A DNA stretch of 14,798 nt, from the NCBI GenBank assembly GCA_964650975.1, contig CAZYWA010000162.1:1-14798 (forward strand). Direction: 5' to 3'. Position numbers and translations under genes: made by a program. Each line of letters starts with the position of its first letter. The stretch's first letter is position 1. This document shows, piece after piece, positions 1-8,700 of this stretch. Under the pieces are notes generated by a model. It was not told where the DNA came from, made no database searches, and saw nothing but the letters and a program-made list of their open reading frames with translations. The stretch is from CAZYWA01 sp964650975 [NCBI: uncultured bacterium] (GTDB lineage: Bacteria > JADJOY01).

Positions 1-695
1 GGGTTGACCACCAGGTTCTCGCAGCACGCGTCGGGCGGCAGGCCGAGGCAGAAGAGCGCCGCTTCCGCGACCCGTTCGTCGGCCACCAGCGGCGCCGGCG
101 GCGCCGCGGCCGGATCCTCGGCGGCGATCGGCGTGGGAGCGAGCACGCACTGGACGCGCACGCCGAAGGCGCGCACTTCCTCGGTGAGCGATTCGGACAT
201 GCCGATCACGCCGGCCTGCGCGGCGCTGCCGAGCGAGTCGCGCGCCCTTCCCTTCCGGCCGCTCGACGCCACCACGTTCACGATCTCGCCGCGGCGCTGC
301 GCCGTCATCGCCTTGAGCGCGGCGCGATTCACCAGGAAGGCGCCGCGCAGCTCGGGCCCGACGATCGATTCGTACTCCGCGCCGCTCAGGTCGAGGAGGC
401 CGAGCGCCTGGCCGGCGGAACGGGGGCCGAAGCCGGCCGCGTGAATCAGCGCGTCGACGCGGCCGAAGCGGGTGCGCGCCCCGTCGACCAGCTTCTGGCA
501 GGAATCCGCGTCGCCGACGTCGCAGGCGAGCGCCGCCGCTTCGACACCCGCCGCCGCGAGCGCGGCCGCGAGCGCGCCCGGATCCGCGTCGGCCGCGACG
601 GCCGTGGCGCCGCGCGCCGCCAGCAGCTTGACCGCCGCCAACCCCACTCCGCGAGAGGCCCCGGTCACGATCACCACCGCATTCGCGAGCTCCAT
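1..695 (-). CDS. SDR-fold protein lacking catalytic residues (3' end cut by window)
   Basis: Visible are 231 residues from an ATG at 695, cut off by the window edge. The N-terminal Rossmann signature of the short-chain dehydrogenase/reductase family is intact (TGASRGVG, residues 11-18), followed by the acidic CDVGD motif near 58-62. The active site is not conserved. Where active SDRs have YxxxK this protein has GSAAQ (G156 for Tyr, Q160 for Lys). The NAG motif is AAG (86-88), and the catalytic Asn before the LxG motif is Glu115. SS at 144-145 remains in the catalytic Ser region. It may therefore bind a nucleotide but should not reduce a substrate by the usual mechanism. It lies 12 bases after a normal SDR, with a GAGGG ribosome site overlapping that gene's stop codon, so the two are probably co-translated and may form a hetero-oligomer (inference). 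No frameshift or stop is seen, so it is not a plain pseudogene. Confidence 0.85.
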   Translation of the reverse strand, partial: MELANAVVIVTGASRGVGLAAVKLLAARGATAVAADADPGALAAALAAAGVEAAALACDVGDADSCQKLVDGARTRFGRVDALIHAAGFGPRSAGQALGLLDLSGAEYESIVGPELRGAFLVNRAALKAMTAQRRGEIVNVVASSGRKGRARDSLGSAAQAGVIGMSESLTEEVRAFGVRVQCVLAPTPIAAEDPAAAPPAPLVADERVAEAALFCLGLPPDACCENLVVN

Positions 696-704
696 CGTCT
701 TTGA

Positions 705-709
705 CCCTC
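705..709 (-). promoter_or_regulatory. Ribosome binding site of the SDR-like gene
   Basis: GAGGG on the minus strand overlaps the TGA stop of the preceding SDR gene (708-710). It sits 9 bases before the ATG at 695. This supports that ATG as the start and suggests translational coupling between the two SDR genes. Confidence 0.55.
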
Positions 710-1487
710 AGTGACCCTTCTGCTGGTACGAGCCCACACCCACCGGCAACAGCACCGCTTGATCGAAGCGCACGTCCCAAGGCTGCGCGAGGCAATCGAC
801 CACGAAGGCGCCCACGGTGTCCGGGCGCAGCATCCCACCCGCCGCGAGCTGCGTCCCTTGCACCATCGGCGTGTCGACCATGTCGGGCAGCATCGCGATC
901 ACGCGGATCCCCAGCGGCTCGAGCTCCTCGATCAGCGACTGGGTGAACGCGTTGAGCGCGTGCTTCGACGCACAGTAGCTCGACGCGTAGGCGTAGCCCC
1001 GCCGCGCCGCCGGCGCCGACGAGATGTTGAGGATCTGCCCGCCGCCCTGCTCGCTCATGATCCGCGCGGCGCAGCGGTTGGCGTGGAGCGGGCCGAGCAG
1101 GTTGGTGTCGATCACGTCGTCCCACTCCTCGACGCTCAGGTGCATCATGGCGATCGGCAGGCCCTTCCGAGATCGCGGGCTGGCACCGATGCCGGCGCTC
1201 GTGACCAGGAGATCGACCGTGCCGAAGCGCGCCACGGCCTCGTCGAAGAGCCGCTCGACGCTCGCGGACTCGCGCACGTCGCAGCCCGCGACGCCGAGCC
1301 CCTCCGGCACTCGCGCCGCGGCCGCCGCGACGCGCTCCGGATCGCGTCCCGCCACGACCACGCGCGCACCGCGACGGCCGAGCTCGCTCACCACCGCGAG
1401 CCCGATGCCGCTCGAGCCGCCGGTCACCACCGCGACCTGTCCGCTCAGATCGAGCATGGGCTTGGGCGCGGACGCCACGGCCGTCAC
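708..1487 (-). CDS. Short-chain dehydrogenase/reductase, catalytically complete
   Basis: A 259-residue NAD(P)-dependent oxidoreductase of the classical SDR family, of normal length. The cofactor motif TGGSSGIG is at 22-29 and the acidic CDV motif at about 69-71. TSAG replaces the usual NNAG. The catalytic tetrad is complete: Asn129 (DTNLLG), Ser in NISS (154-157), Tyr171 and Lys175 (YCASK). A PDMVDTPM segment after the active site is the usual substrate-loop start. I prefer the GTG at 1487: it overlaps the upstream stop as GTGA and has GAGGG 4 bases before it, whereas the ATG at 1457 has no Shine-Dalgarno sequence. That second start would give 249 residues beginning MLDLSGQ. Likely role: reduction of a keto group, or oxidation of a hydroxyl, on the product of the upstream synthase (inference from the operon). 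The substrate cannot be read from sequence. Confidence 0.93.
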   Translation of the reverse strand: MTAVASAPKPMLDLSGQVAVVTGGSSGIGLAVVSELGRRGARVVVAGRDPERVAAAAARVPEGLGVAGCDVRESASVERLFDEAVARFGTVDLLVTSAGIGASPRSRKGLPIAMMHLSVEEWDDVIDTNLLGPLHANRCAARIMSEQGGGQILNISSAPAARRGYAYASSYCASKHALNAFTQSLIEELEPLGIRVIAMLPDMVDTPMVQGTQLAAGGMLRPDTVGAFVVDCLAQPWDVRFDQAVLLPVGVGSYQQKGH

Positions 1488-1496
1488 GAAACCCTC
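1484..1496 (-). promoter_or_regulatory. GTGA stop-start overlap with Shine-Dalgarno
   Basis: The TGA stop of the propeller-methyltransferase gene (1484-1486) and the GTG start of the SDR (1485-1487) overlap by four bases. GAGGG at 1492-1496, inside the upstream coding region, is a well-placed ribosome site. This is a typical translational coupling arrangement and decides the SDR start. Confidence 0.65.
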
Positions 1497-4075
1497 GTCT
1501 TCTTCCGCTCCGCGCGCGGCTCGGGGCGTCGCGCATGGACGAAGGCGTGCGCGGCGATCACCAGCCGTCCGCCCGGCAGCGCCTCGAGAACGGCGCTCGC
1601 CTGCGCGGCCTCGAGGTGCTGGAGCAAGAGCTTGGTCGAGAAGTACTGGCGGCTGTGGTGGTAGAAGCGCTCCCAGCCCTCGCGGGTGATGTCGATGACG
1701 CGCACCTCGGCCCAGCCACCCGCTTCGAGCTCGCGGCGGTAGCCGCTCAGCACCGCCTCGCGATCCGCGGCCGGCAACAGTGCTTCGTCCTCGAGCTCGC
1801 CTCGCAAGCGGCCGCCGAGGAGATCCGAGGCGACCAGATGTCCGCCGGGGCGCAGCACGCGCAGCGCTTCCTGCAGCGCCGCCGAGCGCCGGCCGCTGCT
1901 CGGGCCCTCGACCCAGAGCAGCGCGTCGAACGTGGCGTCGCCGGCGGCGATCTGCCCGCTCGCGGCCAGCTCGAGCGCCGCCACCAGGGCGCCGGGGCGC
2001 GCCTCCTTCACCGCGTGCTCGAGGTCGAGGGCACCGACTCCCAGCACCAGGATGCGCTCGCGCGCTCCACCCGTGGGTGCCTCCGGGACGCGCACCACCA
2101 GCTCTCGAACCAGCGCCACCGCGGCTTCCGAGGGTGTCGAGAGATCGTCGCGCCACGCGCCGACGTTCCGGATCCCCTGGCCACCGCGACGCCAGAAGCC
2201 GGCCTGACGCATGGTGGTGCCCGCGAAATAGCCCGCGATCTCGGCACCCACGTCGAACGTGGGGGTCACCAGCCCATCGCCTCGAGCCGCAAGCAAGAGC
2301 TGCGGATCGCGTGCCCACTCGTGGGCCACCAGCGCGTCCTCGTCGGAGGCGGAGTGCGCCACCTCGGCCACCAGCGAATCGAGCAAGTTCTCGCCGCCCA
2401 CCACGTCGATGCCTTCGCCTCCCAGCGGGACCTCGCTCGCGACCGAACGGACCTGCGCGACGATGCGCTCGTCGTCCTCGATCGACCCGGCGCCGGAGCC
2501 GTTGGTGCCGTGAAGCAGCGCCGCCTCTTCGGCCTCCGCGTCACCGGCGCCCGCGTGATCCAGCGAGCCGTGCCAGATCTCGATGCCACCGCGCGGGTTG
2601 GGCTCGTAGCGCCAGCCGCTCGGGCCCTTGACCGCCACCTCGGGTCCGAACGGGTTCGCGGTGCCGACGAAGAGGCCGCGCGGGGTCGAGAGCAGCGCTC
2701 GGATGCCGTAGTTGTACGGGTTCCCGAAGCCGTTCTTGGTGACCGCCGACCAGTTGTCGCCGTCGGTGGTGCGCCACAGCTCGCAGCCGCCGCGGAACTC
2801 GAGGTAGCGCTCGAGCGTCACCGGATCGATGAGCCGCTTGACGCGCTCGTCCCAGGCGTTGCGATCGGCGTAGGGCAAGAAGCTCGAGACGTCGAAGGTG
2901 CCGGCGTAGAGGGCACCGTCGTGGGCGCGCATGCGCCACAGGTAACCGGCGAAGAAGTTGTCGAAGCCCGCGCCGAGCCCGCTGGTGGGCGACATGAGGC
3001 CGTAGCGCGTCATGCGCGGCTCACCCATGACCAGCTCGAAGCGGTCGTCGGGCCACACCCGCAGCACTTCGCACGCGGCGCGGCCGACGTTGTTGATGCG
3101 GTCGTGTCCGCCGTTCTGGATCCCGGTGCCGACGTAGAGGGCGCCGCCAAACTCGGAGAAGCACAGGATCATCTCGTCGTGCGGGCCGCGGTCGAAGCCC
3201 TTGTCGGCGACCAGCGTCCAGCGGTGCGGCGGCGGGCCCTCGCCGTCGGTCTTCCAGAGCTGGGCGCCGTGGCGGACGTTGATGGTGCCGGCGTAGAGGA
3301 AGCCGTTCGCGGCGCCCAGGTCGAAGATGCCGCGGTTCGCGGGGTCGCCGAAGAACGCGACGTTCGAGGCCTCCCACTTCTGGCTCAGCGGGTCGTCGGT
3401 GCAGAAGACCGAGGTGTTGAAGGCCTCGTTGCAGAGCCCGCCGCGCGAGCCGGAGGGCGTGATGAAGAGCCGCCCCTTGAACGGCACGACGCCTCGATAG
3501 GAGACGACGTTGGGATCGCCGAGTCCGAGGCCGGGCTCGCTCACCTGCTCGAAGTGTTCGCCATCCTCGCAGCGCAGCACCACCGGACCCTGGCCGTAGG
3601 AGCCGCACGAGGGGATCGTGTAGATGACCGGCTTGGGATCGCTCTTCCCCTGGAAGACGCCCATGTTGCGGAAGCCGTAGGCCACCGGTACGGGCTTGTC
3701 GTTGGTGCCGACGGTCATCGGCGACTTGTAGACGCGGGTCCAGCGGTCGGCGTCGAGGTCGTAGCGCCAGATCTCGCCGGCGAGATCGAGATCGAACGCG
3801 GAGGCCGGCATCGGCACCGGCCAGATCTCGGTCGGCACCGAGTACGGGAACCGCGACTTCATCAGCACCAGCATGTGGCGATTGGTGCCGATGTAGACGT
3901 GGTTCTCGTACCAGGTGCAGCCCCAGGCGTACGAGTTCCGCCCGTCGCCGAAGCCACGCTTGGCGACACACCGGAAGTGGCCGGTGCTGAGCCCGAGCGG
4001 ACGCCCGGGCTCGGCGGGCGAATGCGGCTCGGCTCGCACCGAGCCGCTCGAGGGCGGAGCGAGGGTCACCGGCAC
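1484..4075 (-). CDS. Beta-propeller-like protein fused to a methyltransferase-like domain
   Basis: An 863-residue two-part protein. Residues about 35-503 show recurring blade-like units in which a strand ending in YxGT or FxGT is followed by a strand with LW: VYIGT (60-64), LYAGT (260-264), LYVGT (313-317), LYAGT (389-393) and LFVGT (468-472), with QLW, ELW or EIW after several of them. Such repeats suggest a beta-propeller, but I cannot name the family. Residues 504-610 are an acidic, unrecognised linker. Residues about 610-850 resemble a class I SAM-dependent methyltransferase, with a YFAGTTMRQ...GFW entry segment, the weak motif I LVLGVG (677-681), FDALLWVEG (716-724) and the clear late motif ALRVLRPGGHLVASDL. 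No signal peptide is visible. The start is a GTG at 4075 with a weak ribosome site, so the N-terminus is uncertain. It could be a tailoring enzyme with a scaffold domain, or a non-catalytic binding protein. Confidence 0.8.
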   Translation of the reverse strand: MPVTLAPPSSGSVRAEPHSPAEPGRPLGLSTGHFRCVAKRGFGDGRNSYAWGCTWYENHVYIGTNRHMLVLMKSRFPYSVPTEIWPVPMPASAFDLDLAGEIWRYDLDADRWTRVYKSPMTVGTNDKPVPVAYGFRNMGVFQGKSDPKPVIYTIPSCGSYGQGPVVLRCEDGEHFEQVSEPGLGLGDPNVVSYRGVVPFKGRLFITPSGSRGGLCNEAFNTSVFCTDDPLSQKWEASNVAFFGDPANRGIFDLGAANGFLYAGTINVRHGAQLWKTDGEGPPPHRWTLVADKGFDRGPHDEMILCFSEFGGALYVGTGIQNGGHDRINNVGRAACEVLRVWPDDRFELVMGEPRMTRYGLMSPTSGLGAGFDNFFAGYLWRMRAHDGALYAGTFDVSSFLPYADRNAWDERVKRLIDPVTLERYLEFRGGCELWRTTDGDNWSAVTKNGFGNPYNYGIRALLSTPRGLFVGTANPFGPEVAVKGPSGWRYEPNPRGGIEIWHGSLDHAGAGDAEAEEAALLHGTNGSGAGSIEDDERIVAQVRSVASEVPLGGEGIDVVGGENLLDSLVAEVAHSASDEDALVAHEWARDPQLLLAARGDGLVTPTFDVGAEIAGYFAGTTMRQAGFWRRGGQGIRNVGAWRDDLSTPSEAAVALVRELVVRVPEAPTGGARERILVLGVGALDLEHAVKEARPGALVAALELAASGQIAAGDATFDALLWVEGPSSGRRSAALQEALRVLRPGGHLVASDLLGGRLRGELEDEALLPAADREAVLSGYRRELEAGGWAEVRVIDITREGWERFYHHSRQYFSTKLLLQHLEAAQASAVLEALPGGRLVIAAHAFVHARRPEPRAERKKTRVS
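1526..2248 (-). other. Degenerate methyltransferase-like domain (within the propeller fusion)
   Basis: This covers residues about 610-850 of the fusion protein. The SAM-binding glycine motif is reduced to LVLGVGALD, without the usual Asp and third Gly. Only about 36 residues separate it from FDALLW, where related methyltransferases normally have about 60, so the motif II-III region looks shortened. The later LRPGG strand-turn is well conserved. Either SAM binding is lost or it is achieved differently. Confidence 0.6.
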
Positions 4076-4082
4076 TCACCCG

Positions 4083-4118
4083 CCCGGGCGATTCCTCGCC
4101 CGGGACGCGAAGGAATCG
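4083..4118 (-). promoter_or_regulatory. Two overlapping, mutually exclusive hairpins between operon genes
   Basis: The 43-base gap before the propeller gene holds two perfect inverted repeats that share bases. The first pairs 4096-4104 with 4083-4091 (9 bp, CCCGGGCGA) and has a GGAA loop of the GNRA type. The second pairs 4111-4118 with 4089-4096 (8 bp, CGATTCCT). Only one can form at a time. The shared segment contains GAGGAA, the best Shine-Dalgarno-like sequence upstream of the GTG at 4075, although its 16-base distance is long. No U-run follows, so it is not a standard terminator. A role in setting downstream translation, or in mRNA processing, is an inference. Confidence 0.45.
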
Positions 4119-5720
4119 TCACTCGAGGTAGCCGAGACCGCGCAGCCGCTCCATGATCGCGGCTTCCTCGTCGTCGTCGAACGACGCGTCCGCGGCTGGC
4201 GCAGCGGCGGGCTCCGCCGGAGCCGCGGCCGCGGCGGCCACGGCCTCCGGGGAGGCGGCCGTCCGAGGCGGATCGCTCGCGAGGTACTCGGGCTCGTAGA
4301 ACTCGGCGGGAAACTTGCCCTCGTACGAGGCCGGGATCTCGAGGCCGAGGCTGTGCAGCAAGAGGCCAGGGACCTCGATGATGTCCCGGATCTCGATCTC
4401 CTGACCCTCGACGATACCGGGGCCGCGCCCCAGCAGGATGCCGTGCGGATGGTGGGTGCCGGCCGGCTCGTCGCGCGGAACCACCGGGGCCTTGCCGTTC
4501 AGGATGGAGATCAGACCGTGATCGCGGACCGTGAGTGTCAGGTCCGGAGCTCGCTCCACGAACGGTCCGGGCCACCACTCCTCGCGCCTCTTGATCTCGG
4601 TCACCACCAGCCCGCCGTCGGGGCCCTTGAGCGCGTAGAGCTTCTCGATGAGCTCGTCACGCACCTTGTTCGCCTCCTCGGCCGACAGGTACTGGCGGTT
4701 GATGTAGATGCCGTTGCAGCTCGGCGTCATCGCGAACGCCTTGGTCTTCTTGAGATCGATGGCGCTCACCAGATCGGGCAGCTTGTCGACGAACACCGCT
4801 TCCTTCGCGTCCTCCTTCACCTCGCCGCGCCACGTGAGGTAGCCGTGGTCGGCCAGCCACTTGTTCACGTACACGATCTCGGTGGTGACGGTGAAGCCGT
4901 GGTCGGAGGCGATGAAGATGCGCGCCCACTTGCCGGCCCTCTTCACCACCGCGCCCAGGAAATCGTCGATCTGCTTGAAGTAGACCTTGCAGCGGTCGAT
5001 GACGCGCTGTTCCCACGCCAGAGGCTGCGCGGGGATCGTCGACGGATCCATGTAGCGGTAGGCCAGATGCTGGATCTTGTCGACGCCGTCGAACACGATC
5101 GCGGTCAGGTCGCTCGGCTCGGTCTTCATCAGGTGCTCGAGGATCCCGTACCAGGCCTTCTCGCGGCGGATGTGCAGGTCGATCCACTCGCACCACTGGT
5201 CCGGATCCATCTTCTGCAGACCCATCTTCTCGATGTTGGTGTCGAGGCCCAGGATGCTGGCGTCGAAGCCCTCGACGCCCTGCAGCCGCTGGAAGAGGTC
5301 CGACGGATGGCTGGAACGGCGCAGATGCTTGGGCGGCACGAAGCCCGGCATCACGTGGCCGTTGATCTTGGGCGGGGGCGCCGTGCCGAAGTAGTTGAGC
5401 ACGGTGACCCGCTTCCCTTCGTCGGAGACCCGCTGCCAGATGGTCTCGACGGCGATGGTGCGGTAGTCGTTGACCCGGAAGTAGACGCCGTCCTTGGTGG
5501 GCTCGTAGCGCAGGAAGTCGTGCATGCCGTGGTTGCCCGCGCTGCGCCCGGTGGCGAGCGTGGTCCACGCCTGCGGCGTGATCGGCAGCGGCGTCGAGCG
5601 CAGGCGGCAAGAAGTCGATTCCTCGCGGAACTTCTTGAAGTTGGGCATCACGCCCTGCGCCACCATGTGGTCGAGGACCGTGTAGGTGGCTCCGTCGAGC
5701 CCGAACAGGATGGTCTTCAT
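4119..5720 (-). CDS. Alkaline-phosphatase-superfamily phosphodiesterase/phosphatase
   Basis: A 533-residue cytoplasmic-looking metal-dependent hydrolase of the type I phosphodiesterase/nucleotide pyrophosphatase group, with no signal peptide or membrane span. The expected two-metal site is present: Asp9 (FGLDGA), the likely nucleophile Thr48 (PITPQAW), Asp214 and His218 (DKIQH), Asp273-His274 (SDHGF) and His423 (GTHHPHG). The family cleaves phosphomonoesters, phosphodiesters or pyrophosphates; the substrate here is unknown. Residues 482-510 are a low-complexity Ala/Pro stretch, followed by an acidic segment and a conserved-looking tail ending RLRGLGYLE. It starts 36 bases after the synthase subunit with a strong purine-rich ribosome site, so it probably belongs to the same operon. 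A role on a phosphorylated lipid or nucleotide-linked intermediate made by the synthase is plausible but unproven. It could also be a phosphoglycerol-transferase-like enzyme. Confidence 0.9.
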   Translation of the reverse strand: MKTILFGLDGATYTVLDHMVAQGVMPNFKKFREESTSCRLRSTPLPITPQAWTTLATGRSAGNHGMHDFLRYEPTKDGVYFRVNDYRTIAVETIWQRVSDEGKRVTVLNYFGTAPPPKINGHVMPGFVPPKHLRRSSHPSDLFQRLQGVEGFDASILGLDTNIEKMGLQKMDPDQWCEWIDLHIRREKAWYGILEHLMKTEPSDLTAIVFDGVDKIQHLAYRYMDPSTIPAQPLAWEQRVIDRCKVYFKQIDDFLGAVVKRAGKWARIFIASDHGFTVTTEIVYVNKWLADHGYLTWRGEVKEDAKEAVFVDKLPDLVSAIDLKKTKAFAMTPSCNGIYINRQYLSAEEANKVRDELIEKLYALKGPDGGLVVTEIKRREEWWPGPFVERAPDLTLTVRDHGLISILNGKAPVVPRDEPAGTHHPHGILLGRGPGIVEGQEIEIRDIIEVPGLLLHSLGLEIPASYEGKFPAEFYEPEYLASDPPRTAASPEAVAAAAAAPAEPAAAPAADASFDDDEEAAIMERLRGLGYLE

Positions 5721-5723
5721 GAT

Positions 5724-5739
5724 CCCTTCTTTCCTTCCT
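5724..5739 (-). promoter_or_regulatory. Purine-rich ribosome binding region of the phosphodiesterase gene
   Basis: The minus strand carries an AGGAAGG-type sequence at 5733-5739 and GAAGGG at 5724-5729 just before the ATG at 5720. This is the strongest ribosome site in the window and fixes the start, which also gives the expected N-terminal MKTILFGLDG strand. Confidence 0.6.
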
Positions 5740-5756
5740 CGAAATGTGTGGGCGCC

Positions 5757-8700
5757 TCAGCTCGAGGACGCGTCGTTCGTCAGTAGACACAAGGTGATCG
5801 TGTGGGTACCCGCGGCCGACACCCGCCGGTGGCAGTGGATCGGACGCCGGGCCCAGGCCGGGAACGCCTCGGCCATGGCGCCGCGCAGCTCGACGGTGAG
5901 CCGGCCGCGGGGGCCGTCGGCGGCCACCAGCTCCACCGCGCGCGGTCCACCCAGGACACCGCGGCCGAGCGCCTTGCCGACCGCTTCCTTGGCGCCCCAG
6001 GCACCGAGCAGCCACGCGTCGGCGGGCTCGCCGGTGGCGCGCGAGGCCGAGAGTGCCAGCGCCCGCTCGGATGGGTTGAAGGCGTCCACGCGCAGTGCTT
6101 CTTCCATGGTGCCGAGCGGCTCGACGTCGATTCCGGCCCCGGCGAAACGTGCCGGGTCGGCGGCCAGCGCCACGGCCGCGAACCCGCTGTGGGCGAGGCT
6201 CAAGACCGGGAGCGTAACGCCAGGAAGCACCGGGCGGGGTGCTCCGTGCTCGTCGTTCACGATCTCGACGTCGGCCATGCCCACGTCGAGACGTCCGAAG
6301 CGGCGCACCGCGTCCTTCGCGACCACGCGCCCGAAGAGCCAGCCGGCCGTGAGCACCGGGGGGCGCTTGAGCGCCTCGAAGGTCTTGCGCTCGGCGCGGC
6401 TCAAGATCATGTGCGCGAGGGCGCGCTGCCAGAGGTGCTTCACGAGAGTCGGGCTTCCCACCGTGCCGATCTCGCACACCGTGGCCGATTCGATGCCCGC
6501 GACACCGGCGAAGAGCGGCGTGATGTCGCGAGTCATGACCGGCTGCCGGGGCGCCGAGCCGTAGTGATAGAGCGCGGTGGGCAGCTCGACGGTCTCGTCG
6601 GAGCGTCCCATCACCCGCAGCACCACGCGTCCCGACGAATCCATCATCTCGACGTCCGACAGCACCTTGCCGCCGGAACGCACCACGGTGGAGATCGCGG
6701 CCAGCGGCGCGGCGCGGTCGGCGCGCGTCGCCCACTCCACGCGCTCGTAGCCGTTGGGGAAGATCAGCGTGATCGACGGATCGTCGTCTCGCCACGGGCC
6801 CAGGATCTGAAGCCCGGGAACGTGTCCGGCGACGTCGATGAGCGCCGCCGGAATCGCGAGATCGCCAGGCGCGCTGGGCGCGAACAACAGCCCGGGATCG
6901 GGCTCCACCACGGTGGCGGCGACGCCGTTCTCGTCACATCGCTCCGCCGCGACGATCCCGGCGAACGAGGGCCCGTGGAAGACCACCCGCGGGTAAAACG
7001 CGAGGCCCTCGAAACGCGCGGGAGCGCGGCCACGGTCGGGCACCACGCGGGCGCCCAGCTCGCGCGGCGCTTCCCCGAGCTCCACGATCGCCTCGACGAT
7101 GGTGCCCGGCCCGCCGATCCCGTCGGCCGCGAAGGTGCGGCCGCGGATCCGCCCATCCGCTTCGACCACCACCTCGACACCGAGGGTGCGCTCCGCCGGA
7201 TCGAAGACCGACCAGCCCAGCGTCCGCACCTCCGAGAGCGCCACCACTTGCAGGCTGGGCTCGAGCAAGCGCGCCGCCTCGGCGATGAGCTCCTCCGACA
7301 TCGCGAGCGCCAGGATCGGCAGGCCACGCAGCGACGGGTCGCGCACCGACAGCTCGCGGCCGAAAAACGTGTGATCGATCAGGAAGCCGAGCGAATCGGA
7401 ATCGAGCTCGCACTCCGCGACCAGACGCCGCCCCGGCTCGTGCTCGACGACGCTGGTCACGAGCGGCGCCACGCCCGAGCGGCGCGCGGGCACGGCCGGC
7501 GCGGGCACCGCCCCGACCCCGGAATCGGCGGCTGGCGACGGAACGTTCGCCGGGGGCGGAACCGGACGCACGGCGGGTCGCGAACCGCCGCGTCCGCGGC
7601 CGCGAGCCAGCATCGAGCCCATCACCTGCTCCTGGGTCTCGAGGAAGGTGCGCATCGTGGCCTGGTAGTCGTTGAGGGCTCGAGCGCGACCCGAGATCGG
7701 TGCCGGGCCGGCGTGCGAAGCCGAGAGACCGCCACCATTGCCCCCGGCCTCGATCGAACCCGCGGTGGCCGTCGCCGGGAGCGGCGCGGGACGCGACACC
7801 ACGGGCGCGGGCTCCACCGCGGCCACTCGCTCGGGCTGAGCGGAGCCGCCATTCCCTCGCACCGGCTGACTCACCCGAGTCGCTGCCTCGGGGCGCGATC
7901 CGGAATCCGGGGCTCTGCGCTCACCGGCGGGACGCGGTGACGGGGACGAGGGCCGCGCCGCGTCGGCGCGCATCGCGGGTGCCACCCGAGCCATCCGCTC
8001 CTGGACACGAGCGACGACCGCGTCGCTGAGCTTGAATTCGGGCAACGCGAAAGGCAGCTCCGGATCGGCCGGGAGGCGCCGGATCGGCACACCGATCTCG
8101 ATGGCTTGCGGCTGCCGTGCCTCGAAGAGTGCCTCGAGCCGCACCTCGACGCCCTGCGCTACCAGTGTCCCCACCGCGCGGCACAGCTGCTCGATGCCGT
8201 TCTTGCGGCGCGCGTCGAGCGCCACCACCGCGTGCGGCCGGCTGCCCAGGATGTCGGAGACGAAGTTGGCGAGATTGCCGCGCGGACCGGCCTCGATGAA
8301 CACCCGCACGCCGTCGGCGTGCATCGCCTCGATGGTCTCGCGGAAGCGCACCTTCGAGTACCACTGGCGCACCGCGAGCTCGCGAACCGCCTCCGGCTCG
8401 CGCGGGAACTTGCCGGCCGTGGCGCACGACCAGAGCTCGATCTTGGGAGCTCCCACGCGCATCGCCTGGTAATACTCGGCGAGCACCGGGCACGCCGGAC
8501 GGAATCCTTCGGTGTGATAGGCGCGGCCCCACGGCAGGCGCTCGCAGAGGCCGCCCTTGCCGCGCAGTCCGTCGAGCGCTTCGCGGGTGGCCTCCTCGTC
8601 GCCCGAGACCACCAGCTGGCTGGGACAGTTGTCCATCGCCACCACCAGCCGGCCTCCCGACCGCTCCAGCACTTCGTGGACCGCGACCGGATCGGCGCCA

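Noticed and set aside
708-2318. Extending the SDR frame to 536 residues
   Set aside because: The extra N-terminal part is Arg/Gly-rich out-of-frame translation of the methyltransferase-like region. The GTG at 1487 with GTGA overlap and a ribosome site is a far better start.
4083-4104. Rho-independent terminator after the phosphodiesterase gene
   Set aside because: The stem is perfect but no U-run follows on the minus strand, and the next gene begins eight bases later.
1535-4156. Long plus-strand open frame (873 codons) opposite the propeller gene
   Set aside because: Same pattern: low-complexity Arg/His/Glu/Ala translation with no recognisable family, antisense to a gene with clear domain motifs.
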